A DNA stretch of 42,154 bases from an uncultured Spirochaetia bacterium (GTDB lineage: Bacteria; Spirochaetota; Brachyspiria; Brachyspirales; Brachyspiraceae). This document shows, piece after piece, positions 1 to 6,990 of the stretch. The notes below the pieces were generated by a model that made no database searches, was not told the DNA's origin, and worked only from the letters and a program-made list of their open reading frames with translations. The stretch lies in assembly GCA_947040945.1 (NCBI GenBank), contig CAMRCO010000008.1:1-42154 (forward strand), given 5' to 3'. The first letter of the stretch is position 1. Every line of letters begins with the position of its first letter. The translations under genes and the position numbers were made by a program.

Positions 1-200
1 AAAAAGTGATGGATATTTTAGAAAATTTTAATTTACCCGTACATTCTAAAATACCTAGTAGGATTATCTAAACAAAAGATGGGAGTGAGTGGGGAGATTA
101 TTTTTTACTTCAGTTTCCTATCTATCCTTTAACACGAGTCAACTATAAAAAAAGTGCATTTTTTATTGAGTATGGAAGTGATGAACCATGTTACGTGTAG
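1..200 (+). pseudogene. Broken small ORF, 5' end outside the window
   Basis: The frame starting at base 3 reads without a stop to a TAA at 69-71. It then continues in the same frame with ordinary-looking protein sequence (TKDGSEWGDYFLLQFPIYPL and onward) to a TAG at 198-200. Both halves look like one small acidic, aromatic-rich protein, like the immunity-type proteins further right. I read it as the C-terminal part of one gene cut by an in-frame stop. Chance continuation of the frame after a real gene end cannot be excluded. No family recognised. Confidence 0.4.
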
Positions 201-252
201 CAAATTATGAGGAATATAGCAAAGCTATCCCTATATGCTTGTGGAGATTATG

Positions 253-639
253 ATGAGCGACAAAATTCTTAGCATTGAAGATTACTGGAATAAACCTATT
301 TTAGGATTAACAACATTCCAAAATATGTTTTGTATTTATGAAAATATTTTTTGCTCTGAAGAAGATGAGTACAGCGATTTGTATTACCTAACCCCAATTG
401 ACGACACTACATTTAATATTTTAATTAAAAACTGGAACGAGTGGCTAAACTGGATGTCAATAGGTGACCCCAAAAGCCGAGCAATAGAATGGAGTGAAAG
501 AAAAAATAGACCATCAATAACAGAGTTTGCTAAAAAGTCAGACAACTATCGACAATATAAAAAAATAGCTCAGTTTTCGGGTAGCGTCAAAAACTTTCAT
601 TCTAAATTCGATGACTATTATGTTATTTGGCTCGAGTGA
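253..639 (+). CDS. Small hypothetical protein, immunity-like context
   Basis: This is a 128-residue soluble acidic protein with no signal peptide or membrane segment. I placed the start at the ATG at 253 (MSDKILSIEDYW) because a GGAG at 243-246 lies six bases upstream; ATGs at 235 and 250 are also in frame. It is rich in Trp and Tyr, with a motif of the form DEYSDLYYLTPID followed by a Trp-rich helix (NWNEWLNWM). That resembles uncharacterised proteins often found next to toxin/immunity genes, but I cannot name the family. It sits between a broken ORF and a NADAR remnant, in a row of small plus-strand genes. Immunity function is inference from context only. Confidence 0.6.
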   Translation: MSDKILSIEDYWNKPILGLTTFQNMFCIYENIFCSEEDEYSDLYYLTPIDDTTFNILIKNWNEWLNWMSIGDPKSRAIEWSERKNRPSITEFAKKSDNYRQYKKIAQFSGSVKNFHSKFDDYYVIWLE

Positions 640-737
640 ATACTAATAAAAAATAACGATAAGTCTATTGAAATATAGTATTGATTAATATCATATATGT
701 GATAGTCTATTTTATAATTTATAAAAATGGAACAAGT

Positions 738-1010
738 ATGCGTCATATCGCATTATGTTTATTGATAATCATAATGTCTCTAACATGTTATGCTGAAAAA
801 ACTGAATCAAACTCTAATGATGACGTTTGGTCTAAGTGTTGTTATAGCATTGTATTAAATGGAAGTTACCATAAGTATTTACAGAATAAAGAACTCAGAG
901 ACTTTCTATTATCTACTAAAAATAAAATATTAGTTGAGACAAGTCCTTATGATAAAATTTGGGGATTTGCTTTAATGGAAATTAGAAGTGAGTTAAGGCG
1001 AGTATTATGA
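738..1010 (+). pseudogene. Deleted NADAR (YbiA-like) gene remnant with signal-peptide-like start
   Basis: The 90-residue frame starts at the ATG at 738 with a hydrophobic, signal-peptide-like stretch (MRHIALCLLIIIMSLTCYA). The second half matches the C-terminal half of NADAR proteins: W-x5-Y-x-IVLNG, KYLQNKELRDFLLST, and the hallmark LVETSPYDKIWG. After IWG the family normally has some 20-30 residues before GFALMEIR. Here IWG joins directly to FALMEIR, so the middle is missing. The N-terminal NADAR half, with other active-site residues, is also absent. NADAR enzymes are cytosolic and act on ADP-ribose conjugates and related N-glycosides, so the leader is foreign to the family. I treat this as a chimeric, non-functional remnant. 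A longer frame from a TTG at 681 exists but has no convincing ribosome-binding site. Confidence 0.6.
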
Positions 1011-1052
1011 TTTTATGGTATTTGGTTTTAATAAATGATATTATTTATTAAA

Positions 1053-1071
1053 TATTAGGAGAATAATATGT
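1053..1071 (+). repeat. 19-bp direct repeat over a ribosome-binding site and start, copy 1
   Basis: The sequence TATTAGGAGAATAATATGT contains an AGGAG Shine-Dalgarno core and the ATG of the Imm74-like gene at 1068. An identical 19-base copy lies at 1405-1423, 352 bp downstream, in front of a broken MscS fragment. Confidence 0.8.
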
Positions 1072-1391
1072 CAATAAGAAAAAGGGTTGAAAAATTTAAG
1101 CCTTCAATCAAAAAAGATGATAATGGTTCTTACATTGTTTTCACAGGACGTGCTGGAATGCATTTCTTTGATAAAAATGGGGATGAATTTTATGTTGGTT
1201 CAGAAATGATAATTTCTGATAAGTATAGCATATCTATTCTGAGTTACTATATAAAACCAATAGAATCAGATTCTTATGATGTTTTATCTAGGGATCAGAA
1301 AAATGAGATATTAAATAATATCTTAAAATTATGCAAACAAGACAATATAAGAGTAAAAGTAGATTATCTGCACTATACTCCATGCGAGTAA
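1068..1391 (+). CDS. Imm74-like small immunity-type protein
   Basis: This 107-residue soluble protein has a strong AGGAG ribosome-binding site seven bases before the ATG. Residues 25-50 carry a pattern (FTGRAGMHFFDKNGDEFYVG, then SEM) that resembles the Imm74 immunity family: an aromatic strand, an Asn-Gly turn, then V-x-SEM/L. The C-terminal half forms a predicted helix (LSRDQKNEILNNILKLC) and a final strand. Imm74 proteins are thought to neutralise toxin domains of polymorphic toxin systems. No toxin gene is present here, so it would be an orphan immunity gene. The family call is by eye and moderate; a small unassigned beta protein is the alternative. Confidence 0.55.
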   Translation: MSIRKRVEKFKPSIKKDDNGSYIVFTGRAGMHFFDKNGDEFYVGSEMIISDKYSISILSYYIKPIESDSYDVLSRDQKNEILNNILKLCKQDNIRVKVDYLHYTPCE

Positions 1392-1404
1392 GATTCTATA
1401 GGTT

Positions 1405-1423
1405 TATTAGGAGAATAATATGT
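1405..1423 (+). repeat. 19-bp direct repeat over a ribosome-binding site and start, copy 2
   Basis: This is an exact copy of 1053-1071. Its ATG (1420-1422) opens only a four-codon frame ending in TAG at 1432-1434. The MscS-like reading frame begins just after it, but in another frame. The duplicated start region therefore now drives nothing intact. Confidence 0.8.
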
Positions 1424-1427
1424 ATCA

Positions 1428-1654
1428 AATATAGAAACTGTAATTTCTCTTTTAAAACAAGTTTCCAAGAATACCCCAGAAGTACTTGAGTATCCTGAAC
1501 CCACAGTACACCTAAAAGATTTTACAAATCACCGTATTAACTTTCACTCTGTATTTGGATTACAGATATATCTCAAACGAGTATTATTGAGACCAATATT
1601 AATACCACTATTGAAAAAACATTTCGTGAAAATAATATTACTATTGTATTCTAA
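1428..1654 (+). pseudogene. MscS mechanosensitive channel, C-terminal fragment, frameshifted
   Basis: This is a 326-bp stretch without an intact gene. The frame starting at 1428 reads NIETVISLLKQVSKNTPEVL then EYPEPTVHLKDF. That is the alpha/beta C-terminal vestibule of small-conductance mechanosensitive channels (helix, VL-x-PEP-x-V, then a beta strand). Near 1552 the match shifts to another frame: WITDISQTSIIETNINTTIE then KTFRENNITIVF, the expected VW-x-D...I...F-x-E-N-x-I-x-I end, with stop TAA at 1652-1654. The membrane-spanning N-terminal part is missing. The fragment is too short and broken to form a channel. Confidence 0.7.
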
Positions 1655-1679
1655 TAATATTTTAACGACACCATATAGC

Positions 1680-1695
1680 TTTTATAATTATTAAA
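1680..1695 (+). repeat. 16-bp direct repeat flanking the TPR-DMP19 gene
   Basis: TTTTATAATTATTAAA occurs here, 23 bases before the start codon, and again at 2601-2616, directly after the stop codon of the same gene. The motif is pure A/T in an AT-rich region, so chance is possible. The placement on both sides of one gene is what makes it notable. Confidence 0.5.
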
Positions 1696-1717
1696 TATAT
1701 ATTTTAGGAATAATAAA

Positions 1718-2599
1718 ATGACAGAAGAAACAATATTAAAACAAATTATAGAATTAAGGCAAAATGATAAACATCAGCAAACTATAGACTTCATTGAAAG
1801 CCTAAATGAGGAGCAAAAAATTTATGAAATTAAAAGTGAACTTGGGCTTGCTTATGTTCATCTTGCAGTTTACATGAATGACAATAATGAGAGACATGAA
1901 ATTATACAAAAAGCATTAGAAATATTTGAAAGTATTGAAAATGAAGCAGAAAATGATTGTAAGTTTTATTATCGCTTGGGATTTGCTTATTATGAAATTC
2001 CTGACTATAAAAATGCATATAATTTTTTAGAAAAAAGTTTGTCTATAAATAAAAATTATGGCTATGCTAAAGTACTTTATGATGCGGTTAAAGACAGAAT
2101 GCCTAAACATATTATAATAACAGAGGAAACTATAAAAAATATAGACGAAGATAATTATTTTCAAATTTTAGACCCTTTGTACCGTTTAATAGATTTCGAT
2201 GACTATCAAAAATATAATGAAAGCTTAAAACAATTTACTCAAGAACAAAAAATAATATTCGCTATTGATGAGTATATTAGACAAGTCTATAACGGAGGTC
2301 ATGACCAATTTTTTTATAACTCTACAGGAATACTTTGGCAAGATGTACTTGAAGGATTAAAATCTATAAGACATAAAAAAGCATTAGAAAACTTTGAGAA
2401 AGTTATTTCTTTATTTGGAGAAGACCCTTTTTTTGATAGAGAAAAGCGTTATAAACAATTAGAAGAATTTAATAATGAGGCAAATGAAAAACTAAATGAA
2501 CTTGATGATAAATTTTATGAGTATGAAAATATAAATACATATATAGTAAATTATATAAAAAACAATTCGAAACATTTTTTGTATGACGGTATTGTATAA
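1718..2599 (+). CDS. TPR protein with C-terminal DMP19 (DUF4375) domain
   Basis: This is a 293-residue soluble protein. Residues about 1-125 contain tetratricopeptide-like helix pairs (for example FYYRLGFAYYEIPDYKNAYN and FLEKSLSINKNYGYAKVLYD). Residues about 175-290 match the DMP19/DUF4375 family: YIRQVYNGGHDQFFYNSTG, then alternating acidic helices (LNELDDKFYEYEN) and a short C-terminal tail. Neisseria DMP19 is an acidic DNA-mimic protein that blocks a repressor; related domains are common in toxin/immunity gene clusters. The fusion to TPRs suggests protein binding. Start at ATG 1718 with AGGAAT upstream. A 16-bp repeat flanks the gene. Target and role are unknown. Confidence 0.65.
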   Translation: MTEETILKQIIELRQNDKHQQTIDFIESLNEEQKIYEIKSELGLAYVHLAVYMNDNNERHEIIQKALEIFESIENEAENDCKFYYRLGFAYYEIPDYKNAYNFLEKSLSINKNYGYAKVLYDAVKDRMPKHIIITEETIKNIDEDNYFQILDPLYRLIDFDDYQKYNESLKQFTQEQKIIFAIDEYIRQVYNGGHDQFFYNSTGILWQDVLEGLKSIRHKKALENFEKVISLFGEDPFFDREKRYKQLEEFNNEANEKLNELDDKFYEYENINTYIVNYIKNNSKHFLYDGIV

Positions 2600-2638
2600 G
2601 TTTTATAATTATTAAAACTAAACAAGTATAGGTAATAA

Positions 2639-2748
2639 ATGAAAATCGAAGAAATATATAAACATTATAAAATTGATATGAATAAACTAAAAGAGATCCT
2701 ATTTATGGGACAATCTTTGAGGGTACTCTGTTTCCTATAAAAAAATAA
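2639..2748 (+). pseudogene. Frameshifted remnant of a small gene
   Basis: An ATG at 2639 opens MKIEEIYKHYKIDMNKLKE. A change of frame near 2693 then gives a coherent continuation (DPIYGTIFEGTLFPIKK) ending in TAA at 2746-2748. In the original frame the sequence turns unprotein-like and stops at 2740. It looks like the N-terminal part of a small immunity-type protein with one indel. Family unknown; evidence is reading-frame coherence only. Confidence 0.35.
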
Positions 2749-2765
2749 AGAAACTAATTTATATA

Positions 2766-3167
2766 ATGTTTACCTTAAGTAAAGGAAACTTACAATTGCA
2801 ACTCAAAAAAGAAATTGATAAAATCATTGAGAAGTTAAAAATTCAGCCTATTGGGAATGGTTATATTGACTGTATTTGCCCTATGGAAAATGCGATAACT
2901 TTCATTGATTCTATGACTCGATTAAATATTAATATTACTGAGTTTACTTGGTGGTGTTTTGTCGATGATAAGCATGAACCCTGTGGTATGGGGGGACCTA
3001 AAAATAAATATGGAAATGGCTGGTACAGTGAAGTATGTATGGATAAAATATTTCAATTTTCGAGCAACGATGAGATAAAAAGATATTTACTTTATGAATG
3101 GAATAATAGTGATATATACAAGTCATGTTTTGTTCCTGCTTTTTGGCTTGATATTCCAGATGAGTAA
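2766..3167 (+). CDS. Small hypothetical protein, possibly truncated by an in-frame TAA
   Basis: This is a 133-residue soluble protein. Its clearest motif is TWWCFVDDKHEPCGMGGPKN followed by KYGNGWYSEVC (residues about 59-92): paired Trp, Cys and Gly residues that look structural. I have seen similar motifs in unnamed immunity-like proteins but cannot assign a family. The frame ends at TAA 3165-3167, yet the same frame continues for 42 more coherent codons to 3296. The original protein may therefore have been about 176 residues. No clear ribosome-binding site precedes the ATG at 2766. Confidence 0.5.
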   Translation: MFTLSKGNLQLQLKKEIDKIIEKLKIQPIGNGYIDCICPMENAITFIDSMTRLNINITEFTWWCFVDDKHEPCGMGGPKNKYGNGWYSEVCMDKIFQFSSNDEIKRYLLYEWNNSDIYKSCFVPAFWLDIPDE

Positions 3168-3296
3168 AAAATATTTTTGGATAATGATTATCAAATTCTT
3201 GTGCATGTAAACGGAGACCTTGGAGTAGAGGAACTTATTACCATTTTAGAAAAACGAGCACATTCTATGGTACGACTTGCAACAATTGAAAAATAA
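3168..3296 (+). pseudogene. Possible severed C-terminus of the preceding ORF
   Basis: Directly after the TAA at 3165-3167, in the same frame, comes KIFLDNDYQILVHVNGDLGV followed by a helical segment (EELITILEKRAHSMVRLATI), ending at TAA 3294-3296. It has no start codon or ribosome-binding site of its own. The composition is protein-like (amphipathic strand then helix). I infer a nonsense mutation split one gene. Confidence 0.4.
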
Positions 3297-3460
3297 AACA
3301 CTATTTATTAAAAATATAGAGATACTGTGTAGGTATATTATACAAACTTAATATCTCTATGTAAATAGAAAAACTTCAATATATAGTCATTATTTGACTT
3401 AATTATTTTTTGCATTATACTTATAGTCGATATATACAGTCTTAAAAATGGAGATAAATC

Positions 3461-3757
3461 GTGGCAAATAAAAAATTTGAAGTAGAAGTAACCGAAGTTA
3501 GAGGATATTGTGCTTGTGGTTATAAACAAGGAGATAAATTTATATTTCCTGGACTTGGAACTCCAAATCAAAGCTTTTGCGGTGGTGCGTATATGATTCT
3601 GTTTCCTATGATTAATGCACTTATATCTGGTGGTCGATTTAATTTTGAAGAAAATCCGTTCAGTAAAACAAATCTTGCATGTCCAGATAATGGATATATA
3701 GTATTTAAGATTACACGCCTTGATGAAAATCTTGAATTATATAAAGACAATAAATAG
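3461..3757 (+). CDS. TIGR04076 family protein
   Basis: This 98-residue protein starts at GTG 3461, with GGAG at 3449-3452 placed upstream. The sequence follows the TIGR04076 pattern: V-x-EVRGYCACGYKQGDKFIF near the N-terminus, a central Phe/Met-rich helix (MILFPMINALISGGRF), and a CPD near the C-terminus followed by VFKITRL. The conserved Cys residues (in GYCACG and ACPD) suggest a metal or redox role, but the family function is not established. It is followed 11 bases later by another small gene, so the two may be co-transcribed. Confidence 0.75.
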   Translation: MANKKFEVEVTEVRGYCACGYKQGDKFIFPGLGTPNQSFCGGAYMILFPMINALISGGRFNFEENPFSKTNLACPDNGYIVFKITRLDENLELYKDNK

Positions 3758-3768
3758 TCTAAATTAAT

Positions 3769-4137
3769 ATGAATAATTTTTCACAAGACGAAATTAAACG
3801 TATTATTGATATGCCAGATAGTAAAAATGATAACGAAATTCATGAAGAATTACTTGGTATTATTTATAGTCTTGGTCGTGACGCTGAAACTAAAGAAGAA
3901 TACATTTATTCTTTTAACTTGTTATGTGAACTCTGTAATAGAGTAAATGCAAAAGTTCGTACTCACTCTATTTTAGGGCTATCACTACTTTGCGTATATC
4001 ATAAATATTTAGACATAAAAATTGTTAAACCTATTATTGAAAATGAATTATTGCTAGCAACAGCTGAAAATAGAATGACGATTACAGATGCAGTTGATGA
4101 TATAAATCATATTTTAGGCTGGAATATAAAACTGTAA
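3769..4137 (+). CDS. Small helical (HEAT-like) protein, possible immunity protein
   Basis: This 122-residue, all-helical soluble protein begins 12 bases after the TIGR04076 gene. Its middle (NAKVRTHSILGLSLLCVYHK followed by a second helix) resembles a HEAT-type helical pair. Small proteins of this shape recur as immunity proteins beside toxin genes; I recall no exact family. The gene is intact and its stop (4135-4137) is 22 bases from the convergent gene at 4160. Function unknown. Confidence 0.55.
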   Translation: MNNFSQDEIKRIIDMPDSKNDNEIHEELLGIIYSLGRDAETKEEYIYSFNLLCELCNRVNAKVRTHSILGLSLLCVYHKYLDIKIVKPIIENELLLATAENRMTITDAVDDINHILGWNIKL

Positions 4138-4159
4138 TATTATTTGCTATTTTGATAAT

Positions 4160-4762
4160 CTATTTAATCTTTGATAGAATGGATATATATTCAGAAATAT
4201 CGAGAGATAGCTCATGGTAATGCTCTTTCAAATTTGGGAATAGACCAGTTGAACTATAACCAATCATTGTTTTCAAAGCAATGAATCTCCATTCGTTAGC
4301 ATCTCTTGTACTTGTGGAGGATTCAATTTGATTACTTCTAAGAATATCTGGATATAAAAAACGAGAACGTCTATTATATTCATTTTTTTCTTGTTTCTCT
4401 TTTGTATCAACAACCCCAATCGGCGTCATCCAAATAGCATCCATTGCCTTTATCCTAATTTCTGCCTCTTTTGTATTACCAATTTCTTTTAAGATATGTA
4501 CTTCAAGCCCCCATAAAGTAAGAATAAAACTCCATACATTAAATGCACTTTTACCAGGAAATGGTATATCATGAGTAAATTGAGCTACAGATAGTGCTTC
4601 TTTTTTATAGTCATAAATAAATAACCAGTAGGCTAAGTCATTTAAATTCAATGCATCCTGCATACTACCAAAAGAACATTTTTTAATTAGTTTTTTACAT
4701 ATACTCACAATTTTTTTTTGTGAATAGTTGTTCATTATTGTTTCAAAAAGAGTATTGTCCAT
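4160..4762 (-). CDS. Hypothetical protein, paired with a DUF4259-like gene
   Basis: This is a 200-residue soluble, mostly helical protein. I prefer the ATG at 4762 (MDNTLFETIM), which has GGAG nine bases upstream; a TTG at 4777 overlaps that ribosome-binding site and is unlikely. The middle contains helix pairs resembling TPRs (LNDLAYWLFIYDYKKEALSV) and a conserved-looking segment AIWMTPIGVVDTKE. Both it and the gene at 4810-5706 are on the minus strand, 47 bases apart, so they probably form a two-gene operon. Such pairs occur among immunity-type genes, but I cannot name this family. Confidence 0.55.
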   Translation of the reverse strand: MDNTLFETIMNNYSQKKIVSICKKLIKKCSFGSMQDALNLNDLAYWLFIYDYKKEALSVAQFTHDIPFPGKSAFNVWSFILTLWGLEVHILKEIGNTKEAEIRIKAMDAIWMTPIGVVDTKEKQEKNEYNRRSRFLYPDILRSNQIESSTSTRDANEWRFIALKTMIGYSSTGLFPNLKEHYHELSLDISEYISILSKIK

Positions 4763-4809
4763 AAAAATTTGCTCCAAACTAAAATATAAATAATTTCACA
4801 CTCCACTAC

Positions 4810-5706
4810 TTATCTAGGCTTTCGAGATTCAAAATCAGTATTTATCATTTCAATTGTACTTACTGTACACTTTCTAGCTTTTAAATTATAGGCTAAACTT
4901 TTTTCTGTTCGTATTTTGAATTCTTCATAGTTCTCACAATAATAATCAAGCCCTCCACTACCTCCACCATAGCAATTTTCCCAAGCGGGCAAATAACCAA
5001 TAATAGTAAAAAACTGCTCATTATATTTATAAAAATTATTAATTTCTTTGGAAGTAACCCAATTAAAAATCATGCTTGTAAAACGATTATAGTGAAACTC
5101 AAAAGTTGACCTGTGATAGGAATCATCTGAAATATGTGCTTTTAATATTTTCTCCATTGTTGGTATTGTTTTACTTTTTAAATCGGTTAGAAGATAATAC
5201 CCCTCTATTTTTCTATTAAAATGTTTAGTTTCCACAGAAATCAAACATCCCCAAACACCATTACTATACTGAAATGCCATACAAGCCCCATTTCTATAAA
5301 TACTATCTATTTGTACTGGTGGTTTTATTCGTTTTTTTACAGTTGCTCTCGGAATACTTATTTTATTCAATAGTTTTTTAGTAGCTACTTCACGACTTTT
5401 AATAAAATATTTGTCTGCTCCAAGCCCTGTGCAAATAGCAATATCTTCCCCACTGCTTATAATTTTTTCTATGTTATCAAGCAGTTTTTTATCAAGCTGT
5501 TGTGTTTCCCAAAGGCAATATGCCAAAGCAAATAGAATATCTGTTTTTGTTTCACTTTTTTCATCACTTATATCTGCTGAATAAGTATGAAGTATTTCAC
5601 GTTTTATTTCGTGAACATCCACCCCATTATTATACTTTTCAAAAAACATTTCTTTAATTTCACAAGAAGTATCATTTCCAAATATTGAAGTGCTCCATGT
5701 TCCCAT
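4810..5706 (-). CDS. DUF4259-like protein
   Basis: This is a 298-residue soluble protein with AAGGA nine bases before the ATG. The N-terminus (MGTWSTSIFGNDTSCEIKEM) matches the DUF4259-type opening MG-x-W-x-x-x-IF-x-ND. It is followed by a helical part with FALAYCLWETQQLDKKLLDN, typical of that group. The C-terminal 170 residues hold a beta-rich domain with GVWGCLISVETKHFN and a Gly-rich YGGGSGGLDYYCENYEEFKI. Proteins with this start are common in toxin-immunity neighbourhoods and have no known biochemical activity. It is the first gene of a likely two-gene minus-strand unit. Confidence 0.6.
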   Translation of the reverse strand: MGTWSTSIFGNDTSCEIKEMFFEKYNNGVDVHEIKREILHTYSADISDEKSETKTDILFALAYCLWETQQLDKKLLDNIEKIISSGEDIAICTGLGADKYFIKSREVATKKLLNKISIPRATVKKRIKPPVQIDSIYRNGACMAFQYSNGVWGCLISVETKHFNRKIEGYYLLTDLKSKTIPTMEKILKAHISDDSYHRSTFEFHYNRFTSMIFNWVTSKEINNFYKYNEQFFTIIGYLPAWENCYGGGSGGLDYYCENYEEFKIRTEKSLAYNLKARKCTVSTIEMINTDFESRKPR

Positions 5707-5972
5707 ATTTCTAGATCCTTTTTATAGTACTATAGAATCAGTTTAACCTAAAATATAATACTTGCAATCAATATTTCTATTAAACTAATATTTTTTATGA
5801 CTATACTAATATTTCTAAGTACGTTTATTTCTAGACTTTCTATTTTGTGTAACATACGTAAAATATGATATATTAAGCCTTTATGATTTTGCCTATTAAT
5901 TAATGCTATTTTCGTAATATACTCTTATCCCCAAACATAAAATCTATGATGAGCTTATATATATTTATTTTA

Positions 5973-6644
5973 TTACATTGCATGCTTAAACCCAATTTTT
6001 ATTAATAGCATGTTCATAGGATACGAAGTTATAAATCCTGTCATCATAGCTAATTGCATAATAAACCAAAAGTCAAAAGACGCCCTATTAATGATACCAC
6101 CATGAGCAAAATACATAAATCCATACATACCTATTTGCCAAGCAGTTAATGATAAAAAATCTGACTTCACAGCTTTATTAATTGCCATTTTAATTGTAGA
6201 ATTGCCCATTTCTTTAATAGCCATATACTGAAAGTAAACACCAAATATTAATGCTAGTATATAGTCAAGAGTCCACCCAACAAGCATTGATAAACCTAAA
6301 ATACCAGAAAGTGTTTCACCGATAATGTCAGCAAGTACGCACCCTGCCCCACAATGAAGCGTTGACAAAGTTATACTTTCCCATTTTAGTTTCTTTGTTC
6401 CTGTACCATCCATAATCATACTGTTATGATTCATAGGCATATCCATGTTCATATCTTTCATATTAGATTTTTGTCGTCCAAATGAAAGATATGCTAGTAA
6501 ACCAATCCAAGATGCCCAAAGCATTGTAAGTGGCCACACAATTTCCATAATATGCATAGGCTGTCTATGTTTTTTTATGTCAATATAAACTAAAACACTT
6601 ATAACAATGCCTGAAATAACGAAAAAAAATGCTATAATATTCAT
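5973..6644 (-). CDS. DUF4396 family membrane protein
   Basis: This is a 223-residue integral membrane protein with about six hydrophobic segments. AGGAG lies seven bases before the ATG. A Met/His/Asp-rich loop (residues about 60-80, MKDMNMDMPMNHNSMIMDGT) could bind soft metals such as copper. It is followed by the DUF4396 signature LSTLHCGAGCVLADIIGE, with His-Cys-x3-Cys near a membrane segment. Such proteins often lie beside heavy-metal transport or copper-handling genes, but none is adjacent here. Metal transport or sensing is inference. It appears to be a single-gene transcript. Confidence 0.75.
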   Translation of the reverse strand: MNIIAFFFVISGIVISVLVYIDIKKHRQPMHIMEIVWPLTMLWASWIGLLAYLSFGRQKSNMKDMNMDMPMNHNSMIMDGTGTKKLKWESITLSTLHCGAGCVLADIIGETLSGILGLSMLVGWTLDYILALIFGVYFQYMAIKEMGNSTIKMAINKAVKSDFLSLTAWQIGMYGFMYFAHGGIINRASFDFWFIMQLAMMTGFITSYPMNMLLIKIGFKHAM

Positions 6645-6990
6645 AAGTAAGCTCCTAAAACTTGTTTATAAACCATAAGCTCTTTAGCAAATTATATACA
6701 GTGCCAAAACTACACATTTTGACAATTAAGTCATTATATAGGTCTGTTAGCAAGCCTTTATAAGGAAAACAAAAAAAATAATAATACTTTATAGTTTGCT
6801 GATTTCAGCACACAGAGTGTTAAGAGTGTATTTTTTTTACAGAGGTTGCAATCTTATTATTTTTTAATGTACATAAAATAAACAATCATCTTGGATGAAC
6901 TCCATAAAGTTTATCAGAAAAGTACTTAAAAATGCAAGTTGGATAAAAGAACTAATGGTAAACAAGCATTCTAATTACAGACTATAAACA
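6645..6990. other. 346-bp intergenic region, no gene seen
   Basis: No coherent reading frame, RNA gene or clear promoter was recognised. The only structure seen is a short hairpin, TGCTGA-TT-TCAGCA at 6797-6810. Its loop is too small and it lacks an adjoining T run, so I do not call it a terminator. The region should contain the promoter of the DUF4396 gene and the 3' end of the epimerase/transporter/hydrolase transcript. Confidence 0.5.

Noticed and set aside
6797-6810. Hairpin TGCTGA-TT-TCAGCA as a terminator
   Set aside because: The loop is only two bases and no T run is adjacent in either direction.
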